Assembly (NCBI GenBank): GCA_021018995.1
Contig: CM037588.1
Span: 90,246,765 to 90,310,764 of the forward strand
Direction of reading: 5' to 3'
Source of the DNA: Chloranthus sessilifolius
Lineage: Eukaryota; Streptophyta; Magnoliopsida; Chloranthales; Chloranthaceae
Length of the DNA stretch: 64,000 nt
The notes under the pieces were generated by a model. That model was not told where the DNA came from, ran no database searches, and saw only the letters and a list, made by a program, of their open reading frames with translations. Shown piece by piece: positions 1-12,042 of this stretch. A program made the position numbers and the translations under genes. How positions within the stretch are numbered: the stretch's first letter is position 1; every line of letters begins with the position of its first letter.

Positions 1-278
1 TGTGGTATTGCAGATTGAAAATCGTACACGAGCTTTAAATTCTGACAAAATCGCACGTGGGATCTCGTGGAGTTGAAGCTAAGAGCCCTAGCTCTAGATC
101 CAAGCCCTTGAATCACTCATACGTCAGATTAGAGGTAAGGTTTTGTTAATTGATGATATGTGTGAAGTTTGAGCTTTAATTTAATGTATAAATGTTGGAT
201 TAAAAGAAATAAAAGAAGAAATTTTTTTTGAGAGAAAATCAAGCTAGATGAACTGCCCGAAAAGGGCTAGTTTTCTGT

Positions 279-545
279 CAAAATCGATCAATCAATTTGG
301 AAATCGATTAATCGATTTTTGACAGAAAGCAGAATTGGGAATTGCAGTATGAAATCGATTAATCGAATTAAATTTCGATTAATCGACTGGGCACTACCAG
401 TGGCTGAAAAAGCTTGCTTTTTTTGAAAAACCGATTAATTAATTTTGGGGTCAATTAATCGATTTTGGAATTTCGATTAATCGATTTTGGAAATTCAATT
501 AATCGATTTTGGGGTTGATTAATCAATTTTGATTGTGTTTGCCAT
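279..545. repeat. TCGA-TTAA-TCGA palindrome array (5' LTR)
   Basis: About nine exact or near copies of the 12-bp palindrome TCGATTAATCGA occur, many in pairs facing each other across an AT-rich spacer. In the well-kept pair near 352-385 the centres are about 20 bp apart. Later copies have decayed (for example TCAATTAATCGA). This is not coding sequence. Confidence 0.9.
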
Positions 546-1681
546 ACTACTTCCGTATTTCGGCCATAACTTTTACTCCGAACTTCGATTGATGCCATTC
601 TTATGGAGTTTGAAAGAGAATAACAAACTCTAAAACTTTTGTGTTTTGACTAATTCATGAATCTAAAGTTTTAAAGGTCATAATTTAGGGGGAAGGTTTC
701 ATCAAATTCTATATTGGCATGAAATTGCTCGTTTCAACCTTGATTTTGAGAAAACACTTAAATAAGTCTAGGTTTTTAGTGAGTAGAGTTAGTTCTTAAT
801 GCATTATGGTGTGTTTGTGATATAGATTGAGGGTGGGAAGCCGTCGATAAGGGCTGTAGTGTCGCTTTGAACGGCTCCGTGCGTGAGGTAGGGAACACCT
901 TGAACATGTACTTTAATTACAAGATTATATATGTAGTGATATAGAAAAGAGTAATTATGCATTAAAACTATGAATCTTAAGTGTGTGTGTGTGTGTGAAC
1001 ACTAAGCAAGGAAATGAAGTATAATATGAGCATGTGACGTCCCCAAGGGATGTGAATGTTATATGGGCATCTGTGTGATACATTGAGCTAGTCACATCCC
1101 AGGGATGCATGGATAATATAAAGCAAAGTGAATGAGAATTGATAAGACCTAATATAATATATTTAGCACAATCACACGGTGAATAACTATATGTAGTACA
1201 CTTTTGATATTTAAGGTTTGGAGAATACTCCACCGACGTGGCGGGATACCCATGACTGACTCGACAGAATATCCATTACCGGTACGGTGGCCAATCCGTA
1301 CACCAATTGCACATCCCAGGGATGTATGTATGAGACTTCAACCTCGCTGCCTAGGAGAAAGGGACCTGGATAGTACTAAATGAATGAAAAAGGATATAAA
1401 AATGGTCTGATTAGACGACGATGGAGGGCATTCCATCAGACGCAAGATGCTATTGTAAATCGAGGAATATTTAAGTTATGATTTAAGTCTTTAGGCCAAA
1501 TCATTATCTTATATGAGCAATTGAAAATAAAGGAATACATATAAAGTAATAGTAACATTCAGTGCATCTTTTCAGCCATTTAAATTACTTTTCCAGCTAA
1601 TTTATTGATACATCATGTTTCTAAATGTCATGGAATATATGTGAGAGATTAACTTATATGTTCAATCAGTTGTTTCCCTAT

Positions 1682-1700
1682 TGAGCTAGGATGTAGCTCA
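1682..1700 (+). promoter_or_regulatory. Conserved LTR hairpin
   Basis: TGAGCTA-GGATG-TAGCTCA folds as a 7-bp stem with a 5-nt loop. The same position in the chromovirus LTR (32184-32202) has TGAGCTT-GGATG-AAGCTCA, so one base pair has changed on both sides. Its role is unknown; an RNA-level job in the leader or 3' end is an inference. Confidence 0.7.
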
Positions 1701-2180
1701 TCCCTAAACTATACGTCATAGGTACATGTGTAGATCGAGATCCGGCTGCGGAGAAAGGCTTGGGATCTCCCGTTTGGGGAACTTTACCTTAGGTAAGGTT
1801 TGGACATGGGTATGTTTTGGGTTTGTTTAATGGAGGTTTTGAGGTCTTTTGGATCATGAACTGGGTATGTAGGGGGATTTATTATTGTATTAAGATTTAT
1901 TTTATAAGTATGTTTGTAGGTCACTGTTTAGGTGATGGTCGGCCATCACCGGTGGTTTTCTTGTGGGCCTATTTTATTCAGTCTTTATATATAGAAGAAC
2001 TTTTATTGTTGTTATATTTTACTTTGACTCTACCTTTGTTGGCATACCAAGTAAATTCTGTATTCGGATTGTGATATGTGCTACTCGACGGTCTGATTTT
2101 CCCTGAGTTTATGATGTAAGGAAGAAAAAAAAATATTGTGTCAATTTTTATGGAATCGGGGAAAATCGGGCTGTCACAGT

Positions 2181-2192
2181 TGGTATTAAAGC
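2181..2192 (+). other. Primer binding site (tRNA-iMet type, decayed)
   Basis: TGGTATTAAAGC lies 2 bp after the LTR end CTGTCACA. The usual plant site complementary to initiator methionine tRNA is TGGTATCAGAGC, so two positions differ. Confidence 0.8.
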
Positions 2193-2549
2193 TTAGGCGT
2201 TAGGTCTTATTGGGATGATGTGGCAGTAGAGCTTAAGCATTAGGTCTTGGCTAAGGACTTTTTGGGACCCAAGACTATGGCAGTAGATTCTATTAGGGTA
2301 TAGGAGATCCAATTAGGACTCTATCATGGTTGGTGGAAACCTTAGGCTTTAGGTTCTGGAAGTCTCAAGTCGTGGCAGTAGGTTTCGTTTAGAGCTTGGG
2401 TTGTGGATCTTCACGATCTCTTATAGTGGAGATAATTGATGACTGTGATAGAAGTGCGGTGATAAGATACATGATATGTTTTAGATGTTTTGTCAGAATA
2501 TAGAGCCATAATGATCTTGATCGCTGTTGATTAAAACATTTATTTCATT

Positions 2550-3229
2550 ATGACAGATCGCAATGGCACTACAGAAAAGAGAGAGAACTGGACGCACCGG
2601 ATAAAATGAGCAGAATAGGCAGTTGCTTGAGACGATAATCAACACAATGGTTCAGCAGACTACATTACTCACGACAATATTGAGAGAGACGACTCACACC
2701 TCTCCATTGACACAGGTTGAGTCATGCTCGAGGTATAGAAAATGACATAGACATCGGACTGTAGACGAGGCATGAGAGGGTGTTTCAAGTGTGGGCGAAT
2801 GGGACACCTGATAAAACATTGCCCAGCATTGAGGAAGGGGGCGATGACCTCGGAAATGACGTAGGATACGTCTCGGTCCACAGTATAGAATCGTGCACTT
2901 GCCACCCCTGAATTTGTCCACGTACCTTCTCACTCTTCAGATCCTACACCGATCAGTATATGCGCGCATTGTGGGAAGCACCACAAAACGGAAGAGTGTT
3001 GGTTAGTTTTGCGCACATGTTTTAAGTGCGATGAGAAAGGGCACCGGATCAAGGATTGCCCGGTGAGACATCAAAGGCGGGTAACATCGACGTCTACTTC
3101 CAAGCCGATCCTCCCTACAACTCAGGGTCCTACAAGTGAAACATCGATGCACGATGTCCAAATGGCACATGAAGTTTTCCAAGGTATAGATTCATTATCG
3201 ATTGTCAAGGTTTTACTCAACTTTTAGAT
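2550..3229 (+). pseudogene. Gag remnant with zinc knuckles
   Basis: An ATG at 2550 sits in a context (ATTATGACAGATC) shared with the chromovirus leader at 32773, but the frame soon stops and the capsid domain is missing. Three CCHC-type knuckles can be read: CFKCGRMGHLIKHC (2781-2822), then CAHCGKHHKTEEC and CFKCDEKGHRIKDC (about 2961-3063). A tandem pair with the first knuckle shortened is normal for gypsy Gag; the extra upstream knuckle suggests a duplication or a chimera. The last open stretch (3009-3227) ends at CAAGGTATAGATT, which matches the candidate splice donor of the chromovirus at 33997-34004. It is broken and probably makes no product. Confidence 0.75.
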
Positions 3230-5440
3230 GACAAATGCCTTAGAAATTGTGGTTGCTTTCAACACTTATGGTATATCATGACACCATCATATGTGCATTT
3301 GATTAAATCACCTGCATGACATAAACAAATTTCAATTTCCAACGATTAACTAAGTAGGTGATCAATAGAAGGATGGGACTTGAATTTGTCGTGATAGTTA
3401 GGGTGACATTACGTAAGGATAGATTGTTAGTAATCTAAAATTGAGTTGATATTATGAGTAATGATGATTGAACTAAGACTTGTAAATTTACACTTAACGG
3501 ATCTAATTGTAATGTTCTTCTTTCTAACTAATAAATCATGAGTGCATTGTGTTCGAAAGCTCTCCTTTCAACTTTGAGTGCAGTTGTTAAACACTATAGT
3601 TTTAAGTGGACATCCTTAGGGAGTTACAAACCTAGAGAGCTGGGACAAAAAAAAGAAGAAAAAACTCTTTAGGATTTGGAATGTTAAGGAAATATTGTTG
3701 ATAGTTGACATAGATTTTGATGGCCCACATTAGGGACTCAACCCTTAGTTTGAAGGAAACTAATTAAGAAAAGATAGAATTCATAGTGACTTCTCAATTC
3801 ACTATTGGATTAGCTATCACTACTATAACCTTAGACTTTGTCTTACCGTTATGATCACACAGTTACAAATACTTTAAATCCATATTGACGACGGTGGATC
3901 AATAGGGACAACAAGAACAATTAGTGACTCTATTGATTGTGTTGAGGTCTGTGCACATGAAGAGACATTTCATCTTAAGCTGAGATGTATGTAAGACCTT
4001 AATATTATGAATCGAAGGGGTGTTCTTTAGAATTGCTATCTAGAATTATCTCCTTGTTAGAATGATTGGATACATTGTGATCGAGTGTCTTTTCTTTTAT
4101 AATCTGAATGGTATTTGAGTGTGATAAGAATGAGTGAAGGCACAAATTTGAGATGTTAAGATCATTATTACAGGTTTATAATAAAATCATTTTGTAATGA
4201 CTTCATACCTTTGTGGATGTATGTTATGGCTAACGATGGTAGTTATTATGGTATGCTTACAGTGATGGTAATTTAAATCGTGGAGGAAGTCGCTCATTTA
4301 GACTAGTGGTTAAGATTATTCCAAATTGATGGTTATCGAAATTCCCAATTTCACGGGAGTGTATTTTCAGCTTTGTGGATGCGTGCTATCATGGGTTACG
4401 TGATGGTATCAAATTTCATTATGGTAATGACTAGTTGGGCCATAAGAAATTTTATTAATTGATATATTCAACTGATATATTCAACTTTTCCTGTATTGTA
4501 GTTAGATTTTATTCTAATGGATATAGTATCAATGGGGTGAGTCAACTTTTCTCTGACTGATTGTGTCAGAAGTCTAGACCCAACTGTGACTGTCACAGTT
4601 GGTATCAGAGCGTGTAAGTTTCATAAGTGGGAGACTGTGTTAGATAAGTATTATCTGAGATCTGGAGGTGTCTATTGGAAATTTTTCAGTATGATTATTG
4701 ACGTGATGCAATCATTAAGGGATAATTTGATGATTTGCTAGGTTAGTAGTAAGTTGGGAAATGCTTGCCAGTTGGAGGGTCCTGCTTATGATTTCGGTTT
4801 TTGGATTGATGGTTGTAATCTCAAGGTTAATATCTCTTTCTTGTGGATATATTCTTGCCAACTATTTATAAAGATACTTCTTAGGTAGTGGAAGTGAGGT
4901 TTGTAATTACCTGTGCATGAGTTAACTAATCTATCACTACGACTCCTGAGTGAGCACCAGTCCGGTTAGTGCTAGATGGACATCCTTATTGTAAAGCTCA
5001 GCATATAGATTTTTACCAGTGTGTGATCAATCTTTAGATGATGTGTAGTAAATCTCCATTCAATTCTGCGGCTTTGACTGTGTGTAATTCTAATTCATCG
5101 TAATGTATGTAATTCCAATTCATTGCAGCATTCGCTGTGTGTGATTTGAGTTTAACAAATGATTACTGTATTGACTATCCAAACGTCACGTCGTTCACTT
5201 TCGAGGGAGAAAATTCCTTCCGGAGGGGTAGTGGAGTACCTTCTTCTCTTTTACATAAATTTTGAAGGGTGGATTGTCGGTGTGAACACGTGTGGATATG
5301 CTGATTTTGGGTGTAGCTGATTTGACTATGACAGTGAGTGTGTGATTGTGTCAAGTTTTGTAGTTACAAATATTTTTATACATTATTGATAATTGAGTTC
5401 TTACTCAGATTTCCTTCCATGCATTTTGGAAGACGGAAAT
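3230..5440 (+). other. Non-coding interior of the LARD-like element
   Basis: No open frame of useful length and no retroviral domain could be read here on either strand. A second LTR-end plus primer-site signature sits at 4590-4611 (separate entry), so part of this stretch may come from another gypsy copy. Confidence 0.6.
4590..4611 (+). other. Second LTR end and primer site inside the interior
   Basis: CTGTCACAGTTGGTATCAGA, followed by GCG, reproduces an LTR terminus (TGTCACA) and an intact iMet-type primer site (TGGTATCAGAGC at 4600-4611). It lies 2.4 kb inside the element, where only one such site should exist. No matching LTR body is visible upstream, so it is probably a relic of an older related element or a template-switch product. 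Confidence 0.75.
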
Positions 5441-6048
5441 TCCTTTAAGTGAGGAGACTGTGATGACCTGGTCAAGAGGACGTTGAATCTTGGTGAGGAT
5501 ACCTAGATGGGTGGCGCTGAGAAATAGCCGTGGACCTAGGATTGGATTGATTTCGAGGTAATTGAAAAAAAAAAAAAATCGAAGTGAATATTATTTGAGG
5601 CGATATATATATGTGTGTTCATGTGGGAATTAGAGACTTACATCGATGTGATAGGTAAGACGTTGGTTGCAGAGAAAATCATAGTGTATACCTTACAGTG
5701 TGTGTTTAATCTCAGAACATGTTAATGTGGTGTTTTGGATGTATGATCGATGCTATTTGCTCATCTGTTGATACATGTATGTGGGGATCTTTATTGCAAT
5801 TAATAGTACATGTTGACAATTAATGATTGGACGATTTTATTTTCTTTTATGACGATGGTTAAATTTCAATTATGATCCAAAATTTTTAAGGACAAAAATT
5901 CCTATGGAGGGAAGAATGTAACAACCCCGAATTTATTTGTGTATAAATCGATTCATATCTGAACGTGAGTGTTCAACTTGATGCGCATGGTAAGACCTAG
6001 TTACTTAAGGCAATTTTCGAGGACGAAAATTTTATAAGGTGGGAAGAA
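5400..6048 (+). other. Serial purine-tract / LTR-head signatures
   Basis: Three successive copies of a plant gypsy 3' boundary pattern (GACGAAAATT-like, then a purine run, then TGTRA) lie at about 5431-5470, 5893-5935 and 6018-6060. The last borders the true 3' LTR. The first two are followed by TGTGATGACC and TGTAACAACC but by no LTR body. A fourth, weaker copy may lie near 5199-5240. The interior therefore keeps several former 3' boundaries. Confidence 0.6.
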
Positions 6049-6664
6049 TGTAACATCCTGAAAATTTTGACTTTAAAGAGTGTACCTCGGGACGTGTGCC
6101 TGCCTGGTCACTTATGCGATCAAGTGAAAGTCAACTTGATGACCTAGATTAGATTAGATTTAAGGTGAAAATACACCTAGGTGTGTGGTGTGGATCTTTT
6201 GATAAGGTTGCATACACCTGTTATGGGTGTATGTGTTTTACACCAAAACATGAATTGGGTTAAATAGGTTAAAGGCTAAGAGAAACTTATTTCTCTTTGA
6301 TTTTGGTTGGTGGTTAGAAATTTAAGAAGGGAGAGAGAGAGGTTAGAGAGATAGAAGAGAAAATGCTTGGGAGTAAATACAAAAGATTTGTGTGTGGGAT
6401 TACAGATTGAAGATTGTACACGAGCTTTAAATTTCGAGGAAATCGCACGTGGAATTTCGTGGAGTTGAAGCTAGGAGCCCTAGCTCTAGATCCAAGCCCT
6501 TGAATCACGTTGGATTGGAGGTAACGTTTTGTTAATTGATGATATGTGTGAAGTTTGAGCTTTAATTTAATGTATAAATATTAGATTAAAAGAAATAAAA
6601 GAAGAAAAAAATTTGAGAGAAAATCAAGCTAGATGAACTGCCCGAAAAGGGCTGGTTTCTTGTC

Positions 6665-6965
6665 AAAATCGATCAATCGATTCAAAAATTGATTAATCGA
6701 TTTTTAGCAGAAAGAAGAATTGGGAACTGCAGTACGAAATCGATTAATCGAATTAAATTTTGATTAATCGATTTTTGGGTTCGATTAATCGATTTGAAAT
6801 CGATTAATCGACTGGTGGCCAGTGGCTGAAAAAGCTTATTTTTTTGAAAAATCGATTAATTGATTTTGGGGTCGATTAATCAAATTTTGAATTTTGATTA
6901 ATCAATTTCAGGGTCGATTAATCGATTTTGGAAATTCGATTAATCGATTTTGACTGTGCTTGCTG
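6665..6965. repeat. TCGA-TTAA-TCGA palindrome array (3' LTR)
   Basis: This is the counterpart of 279-545, about 0.6-0.9 kb into the LTR. Roughly ten sites are visible. Number and spacing differ from the 5' LTR, so the array has gained or lost units since insertion. Confidence 0.9.
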
Positions 6966-8108
6966 ACACTACTTCGGTATTTTGGTCATAACATTTTACT
7001 CCAAACTTCGATTGATGCAATTCTTACGGCATTCGAAAGAGAACAACGAGCTCTACAACCTTTTTATTTTGACCAACTCATGAATCTAATGTTTTAAAGG
7101 TCATAATTTAGTGGGAAGGTTGCATCAGATTCTATATTAGCATGAAATTGTCCGTTTCAACCTCAGTTTTGAGAAAACACTTAAATAAGTCTAGGTTTTT
7201 AGTGAGTAGAGTTAATTCTTGATGCATCATGGTGTATTTGTGATATAAATTGAGGGGGAAAGCCATCAATAAGGACTGTGGTGTCGATTTGAACGACTCC
7301 GTGCGTGAGGTAGGGAACACCTTGAATATGTACTTTAATTGTAAGATCATGTATGTAGTGATATAGAAAAGAGTAATTATGCATTGAAAATATGAATCTT
7401 AAGTGTGTATGTATGTGTGTGAACACTAAGCAAGGAAATAAAGTATAATATGAGCATGTGGCGTCCCTAGGGGATGTGAATGTTATATGGGCATCTGTGT
7501 GATACATTGAGCTAGTCACATCCTAGGGATGTATGAATAATGTAAAGCAAAATGAATGAGAATTAATAAGGCCTAATATAATATATTTAGCATAATCACA
7601 CAGTGAGTAACACTATATGTAGTACACTTTTGATATTTAAGGTTTGGAGAATACCCCACTAACGTGGTGGGATACTCATGACTGACTCGGCAGAATATCC
7701 GTGACCGATACGGCGGCCAATCCGTACACCAGTTGCACATCCCAGGGATGTATGTATGAGACTTAAATCCCGTCGCCTAGGAGAAAGGGACCTAGGTAGT
7801 ATTAAATGAATGAAAAAGGATATGAAAATGGTCTGATTAGACGACGATGGAGGGTATTCCATCGGGCGCCCGATGCTATAGTAAATCGAGAAATATTTAA
7901 GTTATGATTAAAGTCTTTAGCCCAAATCATTGTCTTATATGAGCAATTGAGAAAAAAAGAAAACATGTAAAGTAATAGTAACATTCGGTGCATCTTTTTA
8001 ATCATTTAAATTATTTTTTCAGCTAATTCATTGATATATCATGCTTCTAAAATGTCATGGAATATGTGTGAGAGATTAACTTATATGCTCAATCACTTGT
8101 TTCCCTAT

Positions 8109-8127
8109 TGAGCTAGGATGTAGCTCA
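8109..8127 (+). promoter_or_regulatory. Conserved LTR hairpin (3' LTR copy)
   Basis: It has the same TGAGCTA-GGATG-TAGCTCA stem-loop as 1682-1700 with no change in either arm, although the surrounding LTR has diverged. Confidence 0.7.
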
Positions 8128-8604
8128 TCCCTCGATTATACGTCATAAGTACAGGTGTAGATCGGGATCCGACTGTAGAGAAAGGCTTGGGATCTCCCAT
8201 TTGGGGGACTTTACCTTAGATAAGGTTTGGACATGGGTATGTTTTGGGTTTGTTAAATAGAGGTTTTGAGGTCTCTTAGATTATAGACTAGGTATGTACG
8301 GGGATTTATTATTGTATTAAGAATTATTTTATAAGTATGTTTGTAGGCCACTGTTTAGGTGATGGTCGGCCATCACTGGTGGTTTTCTTGTAGGCCTGTT
8401 TTATTCAATCTTTATATATAGAAGAACCTTTATTGTTGTTATATTTACTTTGACTCTACCTTTGTTGGCATACTAAGTAAATTCTGTATTCGGATCGTGA
8501 TATATGCGACCCGACGGTCCGATTTTTCCTAAGTTTATGATGTAAGAAAGAAAAAAAAATATTGTGCAGGTTTTTATGGAATCGGGGAAAATCGGGCTGT
8601 CACA

Positions 8605-8768
8605 TGGCCTTTCGAATCTGATTCGTTTTGCTGATTGGGAAGTACTTTGTGAGAAACTTTCTTTGTAGCGCTGCCCAACTTGTAACCGAATCACAAGACA
8701 AAGAGTTTAACCACTATTTTTCTCGGTCCTTAAGAGAGAACGGAAATAATCTCATACGAGTGGCCTCC
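8605..8768 (-). pseudogene. Athila-type gag fragment
   Basis: Read on the minus strand it parallels 13823-13984, the segment running from GHSYETIF to GKMNQIRKTI in the larger gag copy. It is cut at 8605 by insertion of the LARD-like element. At 8768 it joins unrelated sequence across GCCTC, a short string present on both sides of the break. Confidence 0.7.
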
Positions 8769-9797
8769 CAAGAAGGTCACACATGATAAAAGAAATAAAA
8801 TAAAAGGTCTCACATGATAAAAGAAATACGGTGCATCGAAGAATAATAAGGATCTCATAAAGAAAGAGCGTATCCTAAGCATGTCATATCAAGTACCATA
8901 GATGTCACATTCTCACTCTCCACAAGGCATTTACCATATCATGGTTGGATCAAGAAGGTCTTCTTGAAGGATTATAACGGGGCTCTGGTAAAGGTTAAGA
9001 AAGAAAGGGAAGTTGGGGATCAAATTTTTCTGAAAAATTGGAAAAGAGAAACTATTTTGACTTTTCTAATTTTTCCACTTTTTTTTTTCTAATCTCTCCT
9101 GAGTTTTTCTTTTTCTTTTCTCAACTTTCTTTTCTTTTCTTTTGACTCCTTTTTATTTTGGAAACACCTCATATTTCTCATTCTTTTGTAAACTTTTCTT
9201 TTTCTTTTATCCCCTTTTCACAGAATTTTCTGCCATAAGCTCTTTGTAAACACCACACTTATTCCTAGGATCATAAGATTCAAAGTTTGAAATAATCCCT
9301 TGATTTCCATACATAAGCATGGTAATGGTGCAAAAAATTTTCTAAGCATGAATTTCAGACCTCTCCTTGAATGTTCACATTGAAGTTAATAATCATAAAC
9401 AACGGAAGTCCTAACATGGCATAAGTATTCTCAAACTAGAACTCACATACATCAACAATTATAGTTTGAAAACTACGAAAAATAAGCATAAGATGGTTCA
9501 AAAATTTACAAAAATTGAGGCTTTGAGGGCGTTAAAACAGTGGTAAATTAGAAAGTGCATAAATATAGAAATGCAAACCACCAAAATAATCACGAACACC
9601 CCCAAACTTGAGTGGTGCAATGCTCTCATTGCACAAAATAATAAACAATAAGATAGCAAGAGGGCAATTAGAAAGAAATGAAGCAATGAAACACAAGCAC
9701 CAATGATGCTCACTTATCGTCCCTTTTGCTTATGGGAGGACGAAGGGGGAAGGGGTGGCGTGAAGGCCACTCCTTTCCCACAAGAGGAAGGGGGGGC
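8769..9797 (-). other. Non-coding 3' region of the Athila-type element
   Basis: It follows the accessory ORF on the minus strand. CAAGTTTGGGGGTG (9597-9610) is a motif I associate with plant Athila/Tat-type elements just after their last ORF. The rest is A-rich on this strand (pyrimidine-rich 9050-9230 on plus) with no credible ORF. Confidence 0.5.
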
Positions 9798-12042
9798 TCA
9801 ACCCAAATTTGTATCATTGACATCAAGAACAATGGGAGATAACTGGGCACATAAATTGCTCATCTCTTTCTCCCATTTCTCCCTAGCCTCCGCATGCTGT
9901 TTAACCGTCGCCACATGCTTTTTGGCATTCACTTCACGAAAATACCTCTCATAATTTTAAGTAGAGTTGCATGTCTTCATAATCCTCCTCTATCTTTAGT
10001 CAATTATGCCAAAGAGAAACAGTCATCGATTGTTCGGCCACCAAGGTGGCGTTGGATCGACTTAGTTCCTCCTCAAAGGCATCTGTATAGACTTCCATGG
10101 AATGGATGAAAGTGACATTACAATGACCTGGGACGACATAGGTTCTCCCTGATAAGACACAATAGCCCAGGTCAAAGAGTCAGAAGCGACGAGATCATGT
10201 GGACCCTCGCCACTCACAATTAAAGCCATGGAGGGCACTTAGTAGGCTCCTCCCGGATATCCCCCTCAGGAATGGGGGGTGAGGAAATGGGCTCCTCAGA
10301 CTCCATGGGCTCAGGAACAGTGTTGACCCCCGGCTCCTCCGATGAAGAAGGGGGAGTAGGGCTAGTAGGCTCCATGGTCGGGACATCGGAATGGGCAATG
10401 TCTAAACCCTCCTCCACAAAGGGCTCGCTAGACAGTGGGGGGGAGGGGGGGTGGACTAGGTGGAGGAGCAGGTCCGTCATCATGGGAAGACCCACTCAGA
10501 TCGGACCTTGACAATAAAATTGAGACCCCCCACTCACATCTGCCAAAAGTCCCCTCATGGAGGCGATCTCAGCTTGAATCTCTCACTGCTCCGTCTCTAA
10601 CGCACTGAGGCGTTGCTCCACTATGGACTGAAAGGTGGAAGTGAAAAATGAGTCCACAAATGGGTCGCCCCCTATTGATGGCCTCATCCATCAACCAACT
10701 AAAGCCACCGGCACCTATGTCAAAGGTGTCGGGCATAAAAGTAGTGGGGAGGGGTATGGATGGAGGGGTCATGGTGGATTTGGCGGTCAAACGCTTTGGG
10801 GTAATGATGGGGTCAGCGAAAAGTATGGTGACCAGAGGTAGTGTGATGGAAGGGGGTATGGGTGGAGTCTCGGCCCAAGGAAATGGTGATGGGGGCCGAG
10901 GAGACGAAGGGGTAAAAGGTGGTGTCCCCCGTCTCCAGAGGTTGTGAAGGTGATGGAGTGAACTGAATGGGCTGGGCAAATGAAGGTATAGGTAGGGATG
11001 GGGTAGGAGTAGTGGTGTTGGCTGTTCCAGCAGCAGATTCAACAGGGCTAGAGACGGAGACTACAGGAGTCTCCGTCCGAGGTGCAGCCATGGAAGAGGC
11101 CACAACAGCCTACTCGGAAGTAGTGGGTTGGGCCTTCCTCCATTGGCTCACCTCGTAGAGATTTGGGAGCACTGTCAGAGTGGGCTCCTTCTGGTCGATG
11201 TTGTACCCTGATGGAGTAATAAGCGAGTAATGGCTCGACCGTACAGGAGTCCATGCAACACCCGATGGTACCGTGACAACGCTAATTTTCTTAAAGTATC
11301 GAGTAAACCATAGAAAACTAGTTTTGTCGGCTCAAACCACCAACCATTAAGGACAACATAGAGGACTTGAAGAAGGTCCCCACGCCTTTGGGTTTTATGA
11401 TATATCAGAAATAGTTTTTTATATAACACTACGTCTGCAAAGAATAGGTCGGGTAAAAGGGCTGCTCTGGTGGTGAAAGTGGCACCCACAGGTTGCTTTA
11501 CTAAAATTGCAAACACTAGTTCAGAGAAGGTTGGGAAATCATGGCACCTCGGCATGTCACAACCAAAAGGAGGTGTAGTTAGGATGCCACAGCCTTCAGC
11601 CAACCGTACCCGATCAAACGAAATCGAATCCATCAACCTTTGTCGAAAAGCGGCCTAGTCCAGCAGAATTATAAACAAGATTTTGATAAAAGAGTTGGAC
11701 CAGCTGGGGGTACACTGGCGTCAGTGAAGGGACCAGCAAGTCTGCGAGGCCGAATCGCTTAAAATAAGCCTGTGAAAACTAGGCCTCAGGTAGCTTCTCA
11801 AAATACTTCATGTTGAACTCAGGTTCGCCAAAGAAGTCATGGTGCATCATGGTGGACAATGGGTTTTCCCTCCACTAGTTCTGGGTCACAGAGGCAATGG
11901 GTGGTGATTTAGATGCGGTAGTCAAAGCCCTGGTGCCAATAAAAATAGCAACACCTCAGTTCAGAAGCACGGAGGGGCGTGCTTTCCTCTTGGGCGGGGC
12001 ATCCGCCATGGGTGCCTTGCCCTTGCCATGTTTCTTACCCAT
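9798..12042 (-). pseudogene. Accessory (extra) ORF of the Athila-type element, broken
   Basis: The start at 12042 opens with a lysine-rich tail (MGKKHGKGKA, then PPKRKARPS) that looks like a nuclear localisation signal. A central segment (about 11370-11250) reads YHKTQRRGDLLQVLYVVLNG followed by WWFEPTKLVFYGL. It aligns with CHKTQRLGILMNALFAAFEG of the plus-strand ORF at 38395. A Pro/Ser/Thr-rich middle and a charged, coiled-coil-like C-terminus (EAREKWEKEMSNLCAQL, ending NDTNLG-stop at 9798) follow. Several frameshifts and stops break it. The family resembles proteins annotated as putative plant transposon protein next to gypsy pol genes; this is from memory, not a search. Upstream lies the array 12350-12666. 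Its biochemical role is unknown. Confidence 0.65.

Larger units (their letters stand above)
1..2178 (+). repeat. 5' LTR (3' portion)
   Basis: It matches 6393-8604 along its length with scattered substitutions and small indels, and ends in CTGTCACA just before the primer site. The order inside is: palindrome array (about 279-545), a GAGGTAGGGAA motif (near 886), a hairpin (1682-1700), the CGTCATAGGT motif (1714), and a T-rich 3' end. The two LTRs differ at many positions, so the insertion is not recent. Confidence 0.88.
1..8604 (+). mobile_element. Non-autonomous Ty3/gypsy element (LARD-like), 5' end outside window
   Basis: Two long direct repeats (1-2178 and 6049-8604) enclose a 3.9-kb interior. 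A tRNA-iMet-type primer site follows the first repeat and a purine tract precedes the second, so these are LTRs of one element on the plus strand. About 345 bp of the 5' LTR lie before base 1. The interior keeps only a Gag C-terminal remnant; I found no protease, reverse transcriptase, RNase H or integrase motif. Long LTRs with almost no coding capacity is the LARD pattern. The leader around its Gag start resembles that of the chromovirus at 32775, so the two are related. The 3' flank is Athila-type gag sequence (8605-8768), so this element landed in an older retroelement. Confidence 0.85.
6049..8604 (+). repeat. 3' LTR, complete (2556 bp)
   Basis: It begins TGTAACATCC after the purine run GGTGGGAAGAA and ends GGGCTGTCACA. 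It carries the same order of landmarks as the 5' copy. Its first 100 bp are closely similar to the head of the solo LTR at 53916-56764 (read on the minus strand), although the palindromes inside differ. Confidence 0.88.

Noticed and set aside
955..1233. Paired minus-strand ORFs in the two LARD LTRs (955-1233 and 7199-7519)
   Set aside because: Shared by LTR identity, but the frames and ends differ between copies and there is no domain or codon signal.
10272..10947. Several Gly/Ser-rich plus-strand ORFs (10272-10511, 10635-10841, 10648-10947)
   Set aside because: They are antisense shadows of the Pro/Ser-rich middle of the minus-strand accessory ORF.
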